Origin: Chlorokybus atmophyticus
Taxonomy: Eukaryota; Streptophyta; Chlorokybophyceae; Chlorokybales; Chlorokybaceae
Reading direction: 5' to 3'
Assembly: GCA_009103225.1 (NCBI GenBank)
Contig: RHPI01001737.1
Location: 569,667 to 633,666 of the forward strand
Length of the DNA stretch: 64,000 bases
Both the position numbers and the translations under genes were made by a program. Positions 12,201 through 23,892 of the stretch are shown here, in pieces. The notes under the pieces were generated by a model. That model made no database searches. It was given only the letters and a program-made list of their open reading frames with translations, and was not told the DNA's origin. Position 1 is the stretch's first letter; each line of letters begins with the position of its first letter.

Positions 12201-13502
12201 CAGGCTGCTCGCGCTTAGAAACAGCGCGCAGCAAGGCGCCAACATGTCGGCATTTGATGTGGCTCAATCTGGCTCGCAAAGGCCTTCAACCAACTTTGCG
12301 TCGTCCTCATCATCCTCCACAGGCAGTCCGCACGACTTCTCTTTTGCGAGCACCACGCAATGGAGAATGTCATCCACTGTACCGAGAGGCTCGTCAAGCG
12401 ACTCCACAAACTCAGCCCAAGGCACACCCAGCATGTCGGGTCTTGTGGCCTCGCCCGTCTGGCGGCCATCGGGCTTGGGCTCGGGCTCATCAGGGACCCT
12501 CGACAACAATGCGCTGGCGTTGCCAATGGCCATGCAGGGCGGGCTCCTGCGCTGCGCCGTGTGGGACCAAGTGGGACTGCGCTGGCAGTTTGCGGACGAA
12601 GCACCCGTTGCCCAACTTGAAGGCCACACCAGCGCAGTCACCGCGCTCATTGCAACCAAGTGGACGCTGTATTCGGGGTCCAAAGATGGCAGCATCCGAA
12701 TGTGGGGCACTGGAGACTTTGTCAGTAAAGGTAAGAAGCATGGACACGTATGAACAGCGTACCAAGGTTGGAGTGCACATGCTACATTAACGACTGGTCT
12801 ATCAGGAGTGCTGCGTGGGCATGGCTCGCCAGTGACAGCCTTATGCTTGGGTATGGACTTTCTCATAAGCGCTGCTGAGGATGGCAAAATCAAGGTATGC
12901 GTGCGTGCTGTGCGCAGAAAACTGAAACGTCAGCTATAGCAGTTGGTCTGATGTTGACGTTGTGGCAGTTTTGGAAGCTGGATGACAATGACTGCGCGCA
13001 CACGTTCAAGGCACACTCGTGCAAGGTCACGGCCATTGCGGCGTCCGGTGACATGCTGTACACGGCGGCCGTAGACGGCGTGATCAAGGAGTGGCGTCTC
13101 TCGGCGGGGTGGCTCGGCTTTGGCAAGCAGACCAAGTGCGTGCGTAAGGTCCAGGGCCACCGCAACTCTGTGTCGGCGGTCGCGACGTGCGGGAACCGCA
13201 ACAACAACTGGCTCTTCACCGCGTCGGTGTTCGGCAGCATCAAGCCGTGGCACCTGCCGGACTTACAACCCCTTCAGTGCGAGATGAGGCACTTCCGCGC
13301 CGTGAGCATGCTGCGTTGTGACAACGACATGTTGTTCAGCTCTGCCGCCGACCATACCGTCAAGACGTGGGGACTACCCGAGATGAACTGCATCTACACA
13401 CTGCAAGGGTACTCCAACGAGTTCCTTGCCACCGTGCAGTTCGGGCCGTACGTATGCACGAGCTCCGCCGATGAAAACTGTATTCGTGTTTGGCAGCGGT
13501 GA
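9278..13502 (+). CDS. U-box / WD40 repeat protein, probable E3 ubiquitin ligase
   Basis: Ten exons join in phase to a 1092-residue protein: 9278-9448, 9636-9745, 9835-9927, 10043-10166, 10242-10424, 10548-10828, 10940-11118, 11216-12730, 12806-12894 and 12969-13502. Residues 1 to about 165 form helices resembling the N-terminal four-helix domain of plant U-box (PUB) and MLKL/Mid1-type proteins. Residues about 263-335 are a U-box (IPEDLICPLCDELMYDPVVV, then SGHLYDRACI and ICPLSSTPL), the fold that binds an E2 enzyme without zinc ligands. A roughly 500-residue Ser/Pro-rich linker follows, then WD40 repeats from about residue 846 to the end (GHTSAVTALIA, HGSPVTALCL, HRNSVSAVAT, SSADENCIRVWQR). 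Known family logic: the U-box ubiquitinates substrates and the WD40 propeller binds them. The substrate is unknown. The start is the first ATG in the first exon; an upstream non-coding exon cannot be excluded. Confidence 0.85.
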
Positions 13503-13882
13503 TTGTGGTGTGGACACGTGAGCATGTTAGAGCACAGTAGGTTTGAATTGTGTGTGCGCATTATTGTGATGATAGATGACATATTTTGTAGGTTGCACAT
13601 TCATGGGCTGGCTACAGGCTGGTGCATCGGTACCCCTCCACTGCTACAATGTCGCATGTATGTAGATGTTCTGCTGTATTTTCCTACATAGGTAGGTGGA
13701 ACACTTCTACGGAAACTACTCTATATCTGTCTGTTACTGTGTTCTCCTCGGGCCTGCAGGCCGTGAGACTTCTTTCTCTCTTTCTTCAGCAATCTTTGAC
13801 TTGATCTTCGCTTCATCGATCTCAACCTGCAGGGTTTGTCTAGGTACTTAGACAACTGTGTCGCATAGGTGCCTCAGACATG
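13503..13882. other. convergent intergenic region
   Basis: 380 bp between the stops of the plus-strand U-box gene and minus-strand IFT80. It must hold both 3' UTRs and polyadenylation signals. I see no additional gene. Confidence 0.6.
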
Positions 13883-15475
13883 TCATGCCATCACTGCACA
13901 CATGCAGTCTGCATGCGGGTAGGTGCTTGTTGCAGTCACTTTGAAGGTGAGCCTGACCTGTGACGCATATTGCTGGAAGCGTGCATTACTTTCGGTGCGC
14001 TGCACGTCGCGCAGGTACCGTGCGCGGTAGTACAGCACGCTGTCCACATGCGTCTTGTAATTAATGGCCAGCTCCAATGCCCTAGAGCGCATCAACATGT
14101 CAGCTGGCTGAGATGAAGCTCGCACGTAACATTGCATGCATGCGCGTGCGTGTGTACGCGTGTGCCTGTCTGCGCGCCTGCACGATTGTGTGCTCTTGAT
14201 ACTAGTAGCATGTCCATCCATGCCTGTCCCAGTTGAAGCAGTCGATGTTGATCTTGATGGCCCTCCAGGTCATGCCCGCGGCGAGAAGTGCGCCCTCGGC
14301 CTCCTCGACGCCTCCCCGGCCGCCTCCACCCCTCCCCGCCGCCCGCCACAGTGCCAGCGCGGCCGCCCTCCTGGCGTCCCCGCCCCCGGCCTCCCTCACA
14401 CGCACAAGGTACTGCACCTTGTCCACCTGGCAGGGGAGACGGTTGTTGCTGCGGTGGGTGCTGGTGTGCGTGTGCGTGGGCGTGCATGACTTGAGGACCT
14501 CAGTACCACATAGACACATATAGCAACATTTGCACACACTCGTTCCCTGCCCACCTGTTCAATGGCGGCGTATGCCACCTCGGCGGTGTTGATCTCCCGT
14601 GCATTGATGGCCATGGCGGCGAGGCACGCCCACAGCATTCCGTCCTTGACGTGGCGGCAAAGGCGTACGGCCTTGTCCCAGGCGCCGTCCGCGGCGAGAG
14701 CATGCAGGAGAGGCGCCGCTGCAAGCTCCTCGCTAAGCCCGCCCGCCGCAACGCGCGCACCGTCTGCGCCGCGCGTCACGCACAGAGATGGACCCGCGAA
14801 GGAAGAAATCCTCGCGCCCTTCCCGTACTCGCTGGTTGGGAGTGTGTAGTATGGGTTACAGTACACAACACAACATGAGAGACTGACTAAGTGGTCCTCA
14901 CCTAGCGTCCCGTGTGGAGCGTGTGAGGGGCAGCAGCTCGCGGTCGATGTACAGGGCAGCAGGGTAGTACCACACTACAAGCTGGTTCATACACGAAAAG
15001 TCAGTCAGTCAATACACACGCACGCACACAACGACAGATACACAGACACAAACACAGGCACAGACACAGCTACATACTGGATATATACACGTGTGCACAG
15101 ACACACCCCAGCGTGGACCCTCTCACCCATGTATACCTGCTGGTCTGCAATGGCTGCGAGGGCATTGCACGAGCTGTTCCACAGTGCCGACGACACCACC
15201 GCAGCCAGCTTGCACGCCACAACCCCACCGCCACCGCCGCCACCCAACACCGCCGCCAGGTACAAGTCTCGGTTGCGGTCAATTATGCTCAGCTGCCTTT
15301 CTGGCAAACCACCCGCCTGCAACACGAAGTGAATCACGCACGCATGCATGCATGCATGCGTGCCGTTGGTGTATGCGTTTATCGCAGCAAGCATTGCTGC
15401 AAGTGAAGGCAATGAATTCTTGCACTCGCAGGTCTACAGGTGAAGAGCCAAGGTTGGCACGCACACACGCACACA

Positions 15476-15515
<40 letters not shown>

Positions 15516-18500
15516 CACGCACAGTCCTCTTACCTGGCTCAGTGCAATCTCCGCAATATCGGGCGCCCCCGCCGGCATGCCCACCACATGATTATCTGAC
15601 AGCGCCTTCCCCGACACCGCATCAAACAACCTCACCACACTCCTCCCACCCCCACTACTATTACCCCCACTCCCCGCCCCCGACGCGTCCACCACCGCGA
15701 CCACATCATTCCCGATCGCCACGTTCTTGCTCGTCAATCCTTCGAGTCGTAACCCAGGAAATTTGGGATTAGAGAGTGGGCGAGCCTCGTAGGTGTAGAG
15801 TTGCAGACCGAAGGAGGAGTCGGCGAGAAGGAAGTGGCGCTCGCATTGCAGGAGGAGAGAGACCACGTCGGAGGACTTGAGGTCGACGATGTGGGGAGTG
15901 TTCCAGTTGCGGTCGCTGTGGGTGGGAGGGTGAGTGGGTGGGGGAGTAGGGGAGTGGGTTGGGGGAGCTTACCTGTAGATGCAGCACTGGGTGGCTGTTG
16001 CGACCACCAAGTGGTTGTGAGCTAGGGAGAAACGTACCACGCGGTCCCGGAAGTCCAACTCCTCTGTGGTCTCGCTCATCACATCCTGGGCGTATGTATC
16101 ACATTGTTCGTATACTTGCCCTTCCAAATCAGGACGGTCGATCGATTGATGTTGTACGATGCATACATACACTCACTTGCACGCGTATCTTGTTGGGTGC
16201 TTCGAGCGTGGCAACATATCGGCCCCACTCCACAGACCTGTCCAGCAGCTGTGCACGTACATCTTCACAAGGTCAGTTGATGGCAGCAAGGATGACAACA
16301 ACGACATCAACGCTCACAACAACTAGTACAAGAGATTGCTCGCCTGGGCGATCCAGATGGTGCCGTTGGCCCCCGTGAGGCCGATCATCGTGCCGTCGGG
16401 CGACCACGCCATGCGCGCGGGCGAGCCCAAGCCCTCTACCCTCAGCCTCGACACAACACCCTGCCCAATGTCATAGGCTTCAGACCCCCAACAGTGGTGG
16501 ATGTTGTTGCACTGGTCCAACACACCAACTTGCGCACATGCAAGCGCTCATCGGACCCACCCACCCTCCCACCCACACCTCCCCTCCCTCTCTCCCACTC
16601 ACCGACTCATCCACTCCTCCCACCGCGACGCTCTCGAACCCCGCGGCCGCCCAGCTATCTCCATCCGGTCCCCACACCACGGCCGTCACCGCCCCACTGC
16701 TCACACTCGTCGCGTTCACCGCCCCGCCCGTGTCGTCGAACACGCGCACGCGTCGGTCCTCGCCTGCCGCTGCAATGAGACCTGTCACCGGGGACCAAGC
16801 CAGGGACAAGACCACTGGCGGAGAGGAGGAGGAGGAGGAGGAGGAGGAGGAGGGGAAGGCGAGCCAGGAGACGGGACGGGCGGGAGCCTGCGGTGTGGGT
16901 GTGGGTGTGGGTATGGTGGGGGGGGGTTGTTGGGTGAGGGGTGAAGGGTGCGAGGGGTTGTGTGTGTACCTGTAGGGGCATGATGGTGAGGTTGTTTCCT
17001 GAGGAGAAGAGGAGGCGGTCGCCGTCGGGGCTCCAGGCCACCGCGTGCACGGGTTGCTCTGTGGTTTGCACAAGACACACACTTCGTTGTGTGCTTGAAT
17101 GACACAACTCCTGGTACAACTGGTACATGCTGCAACTACTACACAGCAGATTGGTGTGCGACGCACAGCACCATACCGTACATGTCAATGCTGTGTTCAA
17201 GACCGCACCAAACAATGCTATGTGTACAATGTTCCCCTGCACACACACCATTTTGTGCGAGGACTGATCGCAGCATGCCCGTGCGCGACCACACCTTCAC
17301 CGCGCCGTCCTCACCGCCCGTCGCAAACCCCGTGCCTGTCACGTAAAAGGTGTTGATGTGTGATCACTCTCGGCTATGAGGCTTCTCGTGTGCGAGTGTT
17401 GCGCGCACCGTCGTTGTTCCAGCGGACTGTGATGACGGCCCCCGTGTGCGCCTCCACGCGCTTCTCCTCCCTGCCGCTCCGGTTCAGCATCCTCAACGTC
17501 CCTGTATGCGTGTGTGTGTGTGGTGGTGTGTTTGGGGGAGGGAGGGGGGGGAGGGTACGTGCATGCGTGCACGCGCGTGCATTTGTGCGGGTGTATTCTG
17601 CATGTGGATGCGTGCGGCCAATGGCATATGTGAGTACGTATGCAGGCGCAACTGCGAATGCAACTATGCTTGCATGCGCATGTGCACACGTGCATGTGTG
17701 CGCATGTATACGCACGCGTACGCATATGTGCGTGCGCGTCCTCAATAAACATCGCACGTAGGTACCAACTCCTCCTCCCACCCACAACTCACCATCCGAG
17801 CACGCGACCAGCATCGTTTCCGTCCCTCCCTGTCCCCCGCCTGCCACTCCTCCCCCTCCCCCTCCTCCTGCCCCCCCTCCCGCTCCCCCGACTCCGCCGA
17901 CCTTCCTCCTGCCCGCGTGGGGGTGCCAGTGCATGTCAGTCACGTAGGCGTCCAGACTGCAGACCTGAAGAAGCGGGAAGATGGATGTATTATACTTCAT
18001 AGTATGGACTCAGTTACGAAGTTGGGATGCGATTGCCCCCGCTCGCGCGCATATGGAGCACATGGGCATGCATGCACACGTGCACGCACAGGCACATACA
18101 GAGAGACACACGCACACGCACACCGCATATGCTTGCACGCACGCATGCACGCACGCTCGCGTACAAACACACGCCCACGCCCACGCACGCCCACAATCAC
18201 GCCCACCATACCCACCTCCGTGGCTGTGTTGGCGGCTGAGGCGGCGTGCGGTTCGATGCGTCGGATCGTCCTGTCGTCTCCGGCGGAGTAGAGCGCCGCG
18301 TCGCCGCACCAAGAAAGGGCCGTCGCCGCAACGCCGCCGCCATCTTGAGAATGGTTGGTTGTGGGTCAAGGAGGGAGCACGTAGACACATTGATGATCAA
18401 GTCTTGTTGTGAAGTCGTGTTGACAAGATCAATGCAAATCGCAACAAGGCGAAGGGAGGGGTGCTGCTTGGTGATTGAGGCATGCCATGGTGGTGTGTGT

Positions 18501-18770
18501 GCGACAGTTGTAGTTCTAAAACTGCTGCTCTGGAAAGCTTAATCACTGTAGAGTGTGTACCATTTGGATGGTACACACAGCAGAGATGAATGCAGGCTAG
18601 AATGCTGCTCTAGGCATGCACACCTCACGCATGTGACGTGATTGTTGTGTGTCTCGCAGAATAGCTTATGAGTTCGGAGAAACAATACACCAGACGTCTG
18701 AACCAACACCACCAGCAGCGACAAACAGGATACGGGCCCTGACGGCAGCCGGCGCAATCTTGAGCCTCAT
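13883..18770 (-). CDS. IFT80: intraflagellar transport protein 80
   Basis: Sixteen minus-strand exons join in phase to 844 residues: 18770-18713, 18343-18216, 17964-17793, 17501-17409, 17335-17249, 17058-16970, 16887-16603, 16460-16344, 16248-16177, 16085-15973, 15915-15534, 15316-15137, 14981-14902, 14831-14555, 14426-14224 and 14081-13883. IFT80 is a subunit of IFT-B, which carries cargo along cilia. Seen: an MRLKI start as in animal IFT80, two N-terminal WD40 propeller regions (GGEDGAVKVWSRTGMLRS; SLAWSPVTGLIAAAGEDRR), then hallmark stretches such as RNWNTPHIVDLK, LWACLAAMAINAREINTAEV and RALELAINYKTHVDSVLYYR. Human IFT80 has 777 residues; the extra length comes partly from Ser- and Gly-rich loops. 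Introns 8 and 15 have GC rather than GT donors. The gene is divergent from the DNAL4-like gene, so the two may share a promoter. Confidence 0.93.
15457..15524. repeat. (ACGC)n / (CA)n microsatellite in an IFT80 intron
   Basis: About 68 bp of ACGC and ACAC units lie between IFT80 exons 15534 and 15316. It is the purest example of the alternating purine-pyrimidine sequence that fills many introns here. Confidence 0.9.
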
Positions 18771-19097
18771 GATGAATGGCGGGACGTCTGACTCCCTCCC
18801 TCACACCCTACGGAACATCGCCAACCACGCCGCCGCCACCGCCACCGCCACCGCCAGCGTCGAGCCCGACACTTGACCCAGAAACCAACCTCCTGCCTGT
18901 GTGCGGCAAAGTTAGGGTTCATTGAGTGAATCACCGTCTGATGCACTATGACTCCCCCGTTGATTCACCCAGCGATTCATCCAGTGATTCACTCCCCATT
19001 TCCCCAACCGTCACGTGACTCAGTTCACGTTAACTGACCCACAGCGACCACGGCCGACATTGCCAACGGCCTGGAGGAGGAGGAGGAGGGCGGCGGC
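18771..19097. promoter_or_regulatory. bidirectional promoter region, IFT80 / DNAL4-like
   Basis: 327 bp separate the start codons of two divergent ciliary genes. At 18962-18997 there are three tandem copies of a 12-bp unit, GATTCAYCCAGY (the last one incomplete), with a related TGAATCACC in opposite orientation near 18927. A GTCACGTGAC palindrome lies at about 19010-19019. A short plus-strand frame (18769-18876) also crosses this interval but ends in a stop and does not join the DNAL4 frame. Shared regulation is an inference from the arrangement; the repeats are seen directly. I see no clear RFX X-box. Confidence 0.5.
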
Positions 19098-20330
19098 ATG
19101 GAGTCGGCGGCGGGCGACGAGGGAGCAGGCGGCGTGGCGAAGCCAGGGTCAAGGGAAGGCTTGGGCGGAGATGGCGGGGCGGGGTCGGGAGGGGGGTCGG
19201 GGGTCAAGGAGGAGATGGACAGGGAGGCGTTCCTTAAGGTGAGGGGACGAGAGGAGAAGGATGGTTGTGTTGGGGGCTGCTTTGTGGGTGGGTGGGTCAG
19301 TGGGTGGGTCACCCACACCCACCTAACGTGGGGGTGCGTGGGTGTGTTGGCTTGTGATCATGGGTGTGAGTATGTTGGTTGTATGTGCGTACACATGTGA
19401 TAATAGGGCGGTCGTGCGTGTCTAGCTGTGTGTTGCACAACAAACGTTGTTGTAACTTCCCGCAAAGCTCACACACTGCACTGCACACACACGCACACTG
19501 TGAGCGTGCGGTTGTACCGGTGTGCATGTGGGCGCGTGTGTGCTGGGACGTATTGGCAGCCATTGTTGTTGTTGTTAACTTCAATGCTGTTGTTGCTTTG
19601 TGTGTCACCAACAAGACAGGCGCACTTTCCCGCACACGTACAACCATCCGCCCACTCTCCATCCCAAAACACCCAAACCCACCCCAAACATCCCCTCCTC
19701 CCCCTTTTTCTCCCCAGATGGCTCGCTACCCCGTGATCCGCGCGTGCGACATGGTGGAGGAGCTCCGTCTCGAGGCTCTGGAGGCCGTGGTGTCCGGCGT
19801 GGAGCGTTACGCTTCGGGGGGGTCCGCGTTGCCCTCGTCCAGCGGGGGAGGAGGGGGAGCGGGGGGAGGGGGAGGGGGACGGGGAGGGGACTGGGAGGCG
19901 GCCGCGAGATATGCGAAAGAGACCATGGATAAGAAGTTTGGGGGACCGTGGCACTGCGTGGTGAGGATGGGGGAGGGGGTGGGGGATGAGGGTGATGGTG
20001 TCGTGCGTCATTGTCGGCGTATGTTGAAGTGCGTATGGGCGTTGACAAGTTGTGTTGTGCATTTGTGTGTATGCGCGTGTTCATGCAATGCATGTGTGCG
20101 CATGCACGTGTGTGGGTTTCGGCATGTGTCCGCGCGTCTATGCTTGTGCGCACGGCTGCGTAAGTGAGTGCTTGTGTGCGTGTGCATGCTTGAGTGTACT
20201 TACTTGCTACGGGGAATGATCGTCTGCGCAGGTGGGCGAGTACTTTGCGTTCGAGATCACGCACGAGCTGAAGAACCTGCTGTACGTGTTTGCGTCCGGA
20301 TACATCGCCATAGTGCTATGGAAAGGCTGA
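19098..20330 (+). CDS. DNAL4: axonemal dynein light chain 4-like protein
   Basis: Three exons, 19098-19238, 19718-19960 and 20232-20330, give 160 residues. The C-terminal two thirds match the DNAL4/LC8-type dynein light chain: YPVIRACDMVEELRLEALE, YAKETMDKKFGGPWHCVVGE, then FEITHELKNLLYVFASG and a C-terminal IVLWKG. These proteins are dynein-associated light chains of motile cilia that dimerise and bind the dynein tail. Human DNAL4 has 105 residues. The extra length here is an acidic, Gly-rich N-terminal extension (exon 1, ending KEEMDREAFLK) and a Ser/Gly-rich insertion in the middle of exon 2. The ATG at 19098 was chosen as the first in frame; the frame remains open further upstream to a possible acceptor at about 19042, so an additional 5' exon is possible. 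Divergent from IFT80. Confidence 0.88.
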
Positions 20331-20608
20331 CTTTTCGTGTTCAACCGTAGATCGAGCTTTTATACTGCATTGTTACGTACAGTGTATACTTGTGTGTGTG
20401 TGCGGACATGGATAAGCTACCAACAACTACGTGTAATCATTACATCCATTCATACACCTGAACAGATTTGCCAGTAATGCCAGCGCATACATGCATGAGG
20501 GTTTGCGTGTACCTGTACGTGTGCACGTGTTAGATTGTGAGTGAGTGTGTGCCTGAAGAATAATTGCAAGACGTCCATCCCACATATCATCCAAGCATCT
20601 ACAAGCCA

Positions 20609-23423
20609 TTAAGGTCTCCAGCTGTACATATGTCTGTGCCCACCGCGCACATGTCCAACATACTCTTCCTCCTCCTCCTCCTCGTCATCCTCATCACACC
20701 CACCATCCCCAAGCTCCATAAGCACCTCCATAACATCATTCTCCTCATACGCAAGCCCACTCTCATCACACTCCCGCGCAGCAACCGCCAGCCACGCCGC
20801 CGACACCTTCCCCTTGCGCCTGTTAATGTTGTTGTTGCGCGAGTTGTTGATGTTGGCACTCTTCGTCTTTGTGGACCCGCCGAGCTCGAGAGCTTCCACG
20901 AGTTCGAATAGCGATATCGGTTCGGGTAGGGCGGGCGGGATGGACCTTCGTGCTAAGGAGGAGTGTATGTGTGCGTGTGCGTGTGTGTGCACGCGTGGAG
21001 GAGGAGAGATGTCGGCACCGCGTTGAGGAAAGAGATGTTCCATCCATGGGGTCTCGATATCCGCTTCAAGGAGCTCGTACTCTTCTGCACGCGCGGGAGT
21101 GTGGGCCTGACCCTCCATCACGTTGTTGTTGTTGTTGTTGTTGTGCACGGGAGTAGCGTTGAACACGGCGCTCGGCTTGACAACGTAGTGCAAGTCTCTT
21201 GCGCTACTCTCTTCTTCTTGACGCACGGATGGAGTTGTTGTGTCTTGCTCTGATCCGTCTGAGCTCAGCGGACGCATGGCGTGCTCGGCAGCCAGCAGAT
21301 ACCTTCTGTCGACAACAACATAATGATCATCACCACTAGTCTGTGGATCTGATGTGTCTCTCTGCGAGTATGTTGGGATAGCAGGCGAGTCGACTTCACG
21401 CTCACGACGCCCGCTCTGAATCGCCAGAAGACGATGCAGCAGAGCCGCGTCACGCTCAAGCAGCAAACCAGACAAGAGGGGTGCTGTACTGTGTTGTTGT
21501 TGTGGTGGTGGTGGGGGTTGGGGTTGGGGTTGGAGTTGTTGGGGAGGTGGAGTGTTGTCCTCATCGTTAGTATGGTCACAACCGCCGCTGTCCACTTCGC
21601 CGACCGCATGAGGTACTGATGTCGTTGCTTCATCGTGCTCTGGTGCTTCTGCTGCTGCTTGTGTCTGTGATGTTGTGGTGTCGCGCGCAGACAAGGGGCT
21701 TACGGGGTCGACACCGCGGTCAACTGTCTCAGGAGCGTTGGAGGTGTAAATGGAACAGTGCTGGTGGTCGTCGTTGGTCTGGGCTTCGGCATCCACGCAC
21801 GACCGAACCTGAAGCGTAAGACACCACTTATCACTTACGTAGACTGCACCTCCAAGCACATGCATACATGCATGCATGCAGGGATGCACACACGACAACA
21901 TCTGCAGCCGCAACCACCACCACCACCACAACAACCACTGCTACCTGCTGCGTGCTAGCTTCCGCGCTCTCTTTCACACTGTCCTGCTCAAACTCCTTCT
22001 CTTCTTGTTGTCGTTGCTGCAGTTGTTGTTCTTGCTGCTGCTGTTGTTGTTGCTGTTGTTGCTGTTTCTCCCTCTCCTCCTCCATCTCCCTCACCCTCCC
22101 CTGGTACGCCCGTACCGCGGCGTACGCGGCGGCCAGCTTGGCGCGCAGCGCTGCAGTCTCGAGCGCGAACGCGTCGTTCTGGGCGCGCAGACGGGAGAGG
22201 CGGGACTCCAATGCGGAACGCTCGGACGCCAACGCGCGGGCGAGAGACTCGTCGGCGGAGACGACCTGGAGATGAGGAAGGTGAATGGACACGGACGCAT
22301 GCGTGTGTGTGCGGGCACGCAAGTGCACGCAAGAGCAGAGCACATGCACGCACACCGCACGAACCCGTGCTTGCACAATTTGCAGCAACAACAAGTACAC
22401 GCACCACCCCGCCCAGGCACGCATCTCCCCACCACCCTCACCCACCCACCCACCCACCCACGCATGTCATCCCTACCTGCTGTATAAGTCTTGCGACCTT
22501 TCGTTTGTCCCGTCCGCATAGGTCTTTCAGCGTGGCGCCCGCAGCGTCATCCTCGCGGTTGTCGTTGTCGGCGTCGTGCACCGCTGTCGTGGGCTTCGTG
22601 TGGTCTTGCGTGTTGGTGGGAGGCGGAGGTCCCACGAACGCGCGGGAGGCTGCTGCGTTGGGCTGCTGCTTCGGTCTGTGGACACAATGCGTGTGTGCTA
22701 CAGGTGCATGCATGGGGTGTTGTGTGGGGTAAGAGTGTGTGGCTTCGAGCACTTGTGGGTTGATTGAGTTCGCGCACACACCACAAATCATCATTCTTAA
22801 CAACTGCAAAGTCGACGTGCTACATGTGGTAAAGAAATACGAAGAAGCAGATGATCGCAACAACCGCAACAATCATTGCGTGAACGCGCACACGGGAGGT
22901 CTACATGTAACCCACGTTTTTGACCGACGACTACTCTGATGACTGCATGCCAGTAAACCTTGGGACTCATTGAGGCTGCTACCAAGGGCTAAGTGAAGTG
23001 TTGATTCCTACATGCAGTCAATGTATGATCATGCAATAATTATGGCATTGCCTGTATGACAAACGAAGTACTCAACGGTCATCAACAATACATCATAAAA
23101 CATGCTGTGTCTATTCTATACTCGATGCGTACTGACCAAAGCAAATCAGCACAACAGCCATTGCATACAAACAGTTGCTGTGGACGAAGCACTGTGACTC
23201 CATCATCTAGTTGAATGAGCACACACTATAAATGCCAGGCTGGAGGCCAAGCAAGATACTCTTAATCTGCAGTCTCAGCGCCATGCGGCGTTAACGAATG
23301 ATCAATGTGATTGCCCCGAGCTTAGCTTAGCTGAGCTTACCTGGCTGCGCCGGCAGCGACGGGGTTAGCAACACCGCTGCCGGCGGGCTGTCGCCTGGCC
23401 GACCCTTTGGTCGCCGCAGGCAT
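20609..23423 (-). CDS. hinderin (KIAA1328)-like coiled-coil protein
   Basis: Four minus-strand exons join in phase to 600 residues: 23423-23341, 22675-22477, 22265-21945 and 21808-20609. The key stretch is TLKDLCGRDKRKVARLIQQV, which strongly resembles the LKDLCPEDKRRIANLIKEL signature I associate with the hinderin/KIAA1328 family. A coiled coil follows (SERSALESRLSRLRAQNDA to VREMEEEREKQQ), ending in a Gln tract. The last exon is long, acidic and low-complexity, with Asn, Gln/Pro and Glu runs encoded by triplet repeats, and ends MYSWRP. Hinderin is poorly characterised; human data link it to SMC3 binding and centrosomal or ciliary proteomes. Its position between DNAL4 and CFAP57 fits a ciliary role, but that is inference. 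The start at 23423 overlaps the 5' end of a possible plus-strand gene by two bases. Confidence 0.65.
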
Positions 23424-23892
23424 GAATGCAGCCACCAACCACACACGAAGCACACAGAAGGCTGCCACCTACGCCTACACCTCGTCCACCGCCTCCGCCG
23501 CTACCTCCACCACCGCGTCCTCGTCCTTCTCCGCCTCCGCCCTGTCCGTTAGCAGTTCGAACAAAATCTTGCTAACGGCGCCGTTTGATCGCCGTTTCCA
23601 GCACCCGGAAACCAGCACAAGCCGCACAAAGCTTGTGCGTCACGTGACGGCCACGGGCGGCGACGTCCTCCGCAACATCCCTGTGGATGTCGGCGGCGGC
23701 GGAGTGCAGAGGGACGTGGTGATGAGCGGCAGATCAAATGGCGGCGGTGGTGGAGGGCGGCGCCGCAGCCGTCTGTTGGAGGGAGATCTGGGCGGGGCGG
23801 GGAAGAGGCGAGGAGGAGGAGCGGGGAAGGATGAGGGAGGAGAAGAGGAGAGCCAGCCTCAGCCTGGCATCATCAACCCTATGTGTGTGTGA
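23422..23892 (+). CDS. possible small Ser/Ala- and Gly-rich protein
   Basis: A single open frame starts at ATG 23422 (an in-frame GTG lies at 23407) and ends at TGA 23890-23892, giving about 156 residues. The N-terminal third is almost entirely Ser, Thr and Ala; the middle is more complex (LLTAPFDRRFQHPETSTSRT, then LVRHVTATGGDVLRNIPVDV); the C-terminal third is Gly/Arg-rich. I do not recognise it. The middle part is the best argument for real coding, because low-complexity frames alone are common in this GC-rich DNA. The start overlaps the initiation codon of the divergent hinderin-like gene. Confidence 0.35.
   Translation: MNAATNHTRSTQKAATYAYTSSTASAATSTTASSSFSASALSVSSSNKILLTAPFDRRFQHPETSTSRTKLVRHVTATGGDVLRNIPVDVGGGGVQRDVVMSGRSNGGGGGGRRRSRLLEGDLGGAGKRRGGGAGKDEGGEEESQPQPGIINPMCV

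Noticed and set aside
11457-12245. 262-residue minus-strand frame
   Set aside because: Lies entirely opposite exon 8 of the U-box/WD40 gene, whose frame is supported by flanking exons.
15457-15524. Regularly spaced ACGC units as a possible CRISPR-like array
   Set aside because: A pure 4-bp microsatellite without spacers, in a eukaryotic intron.
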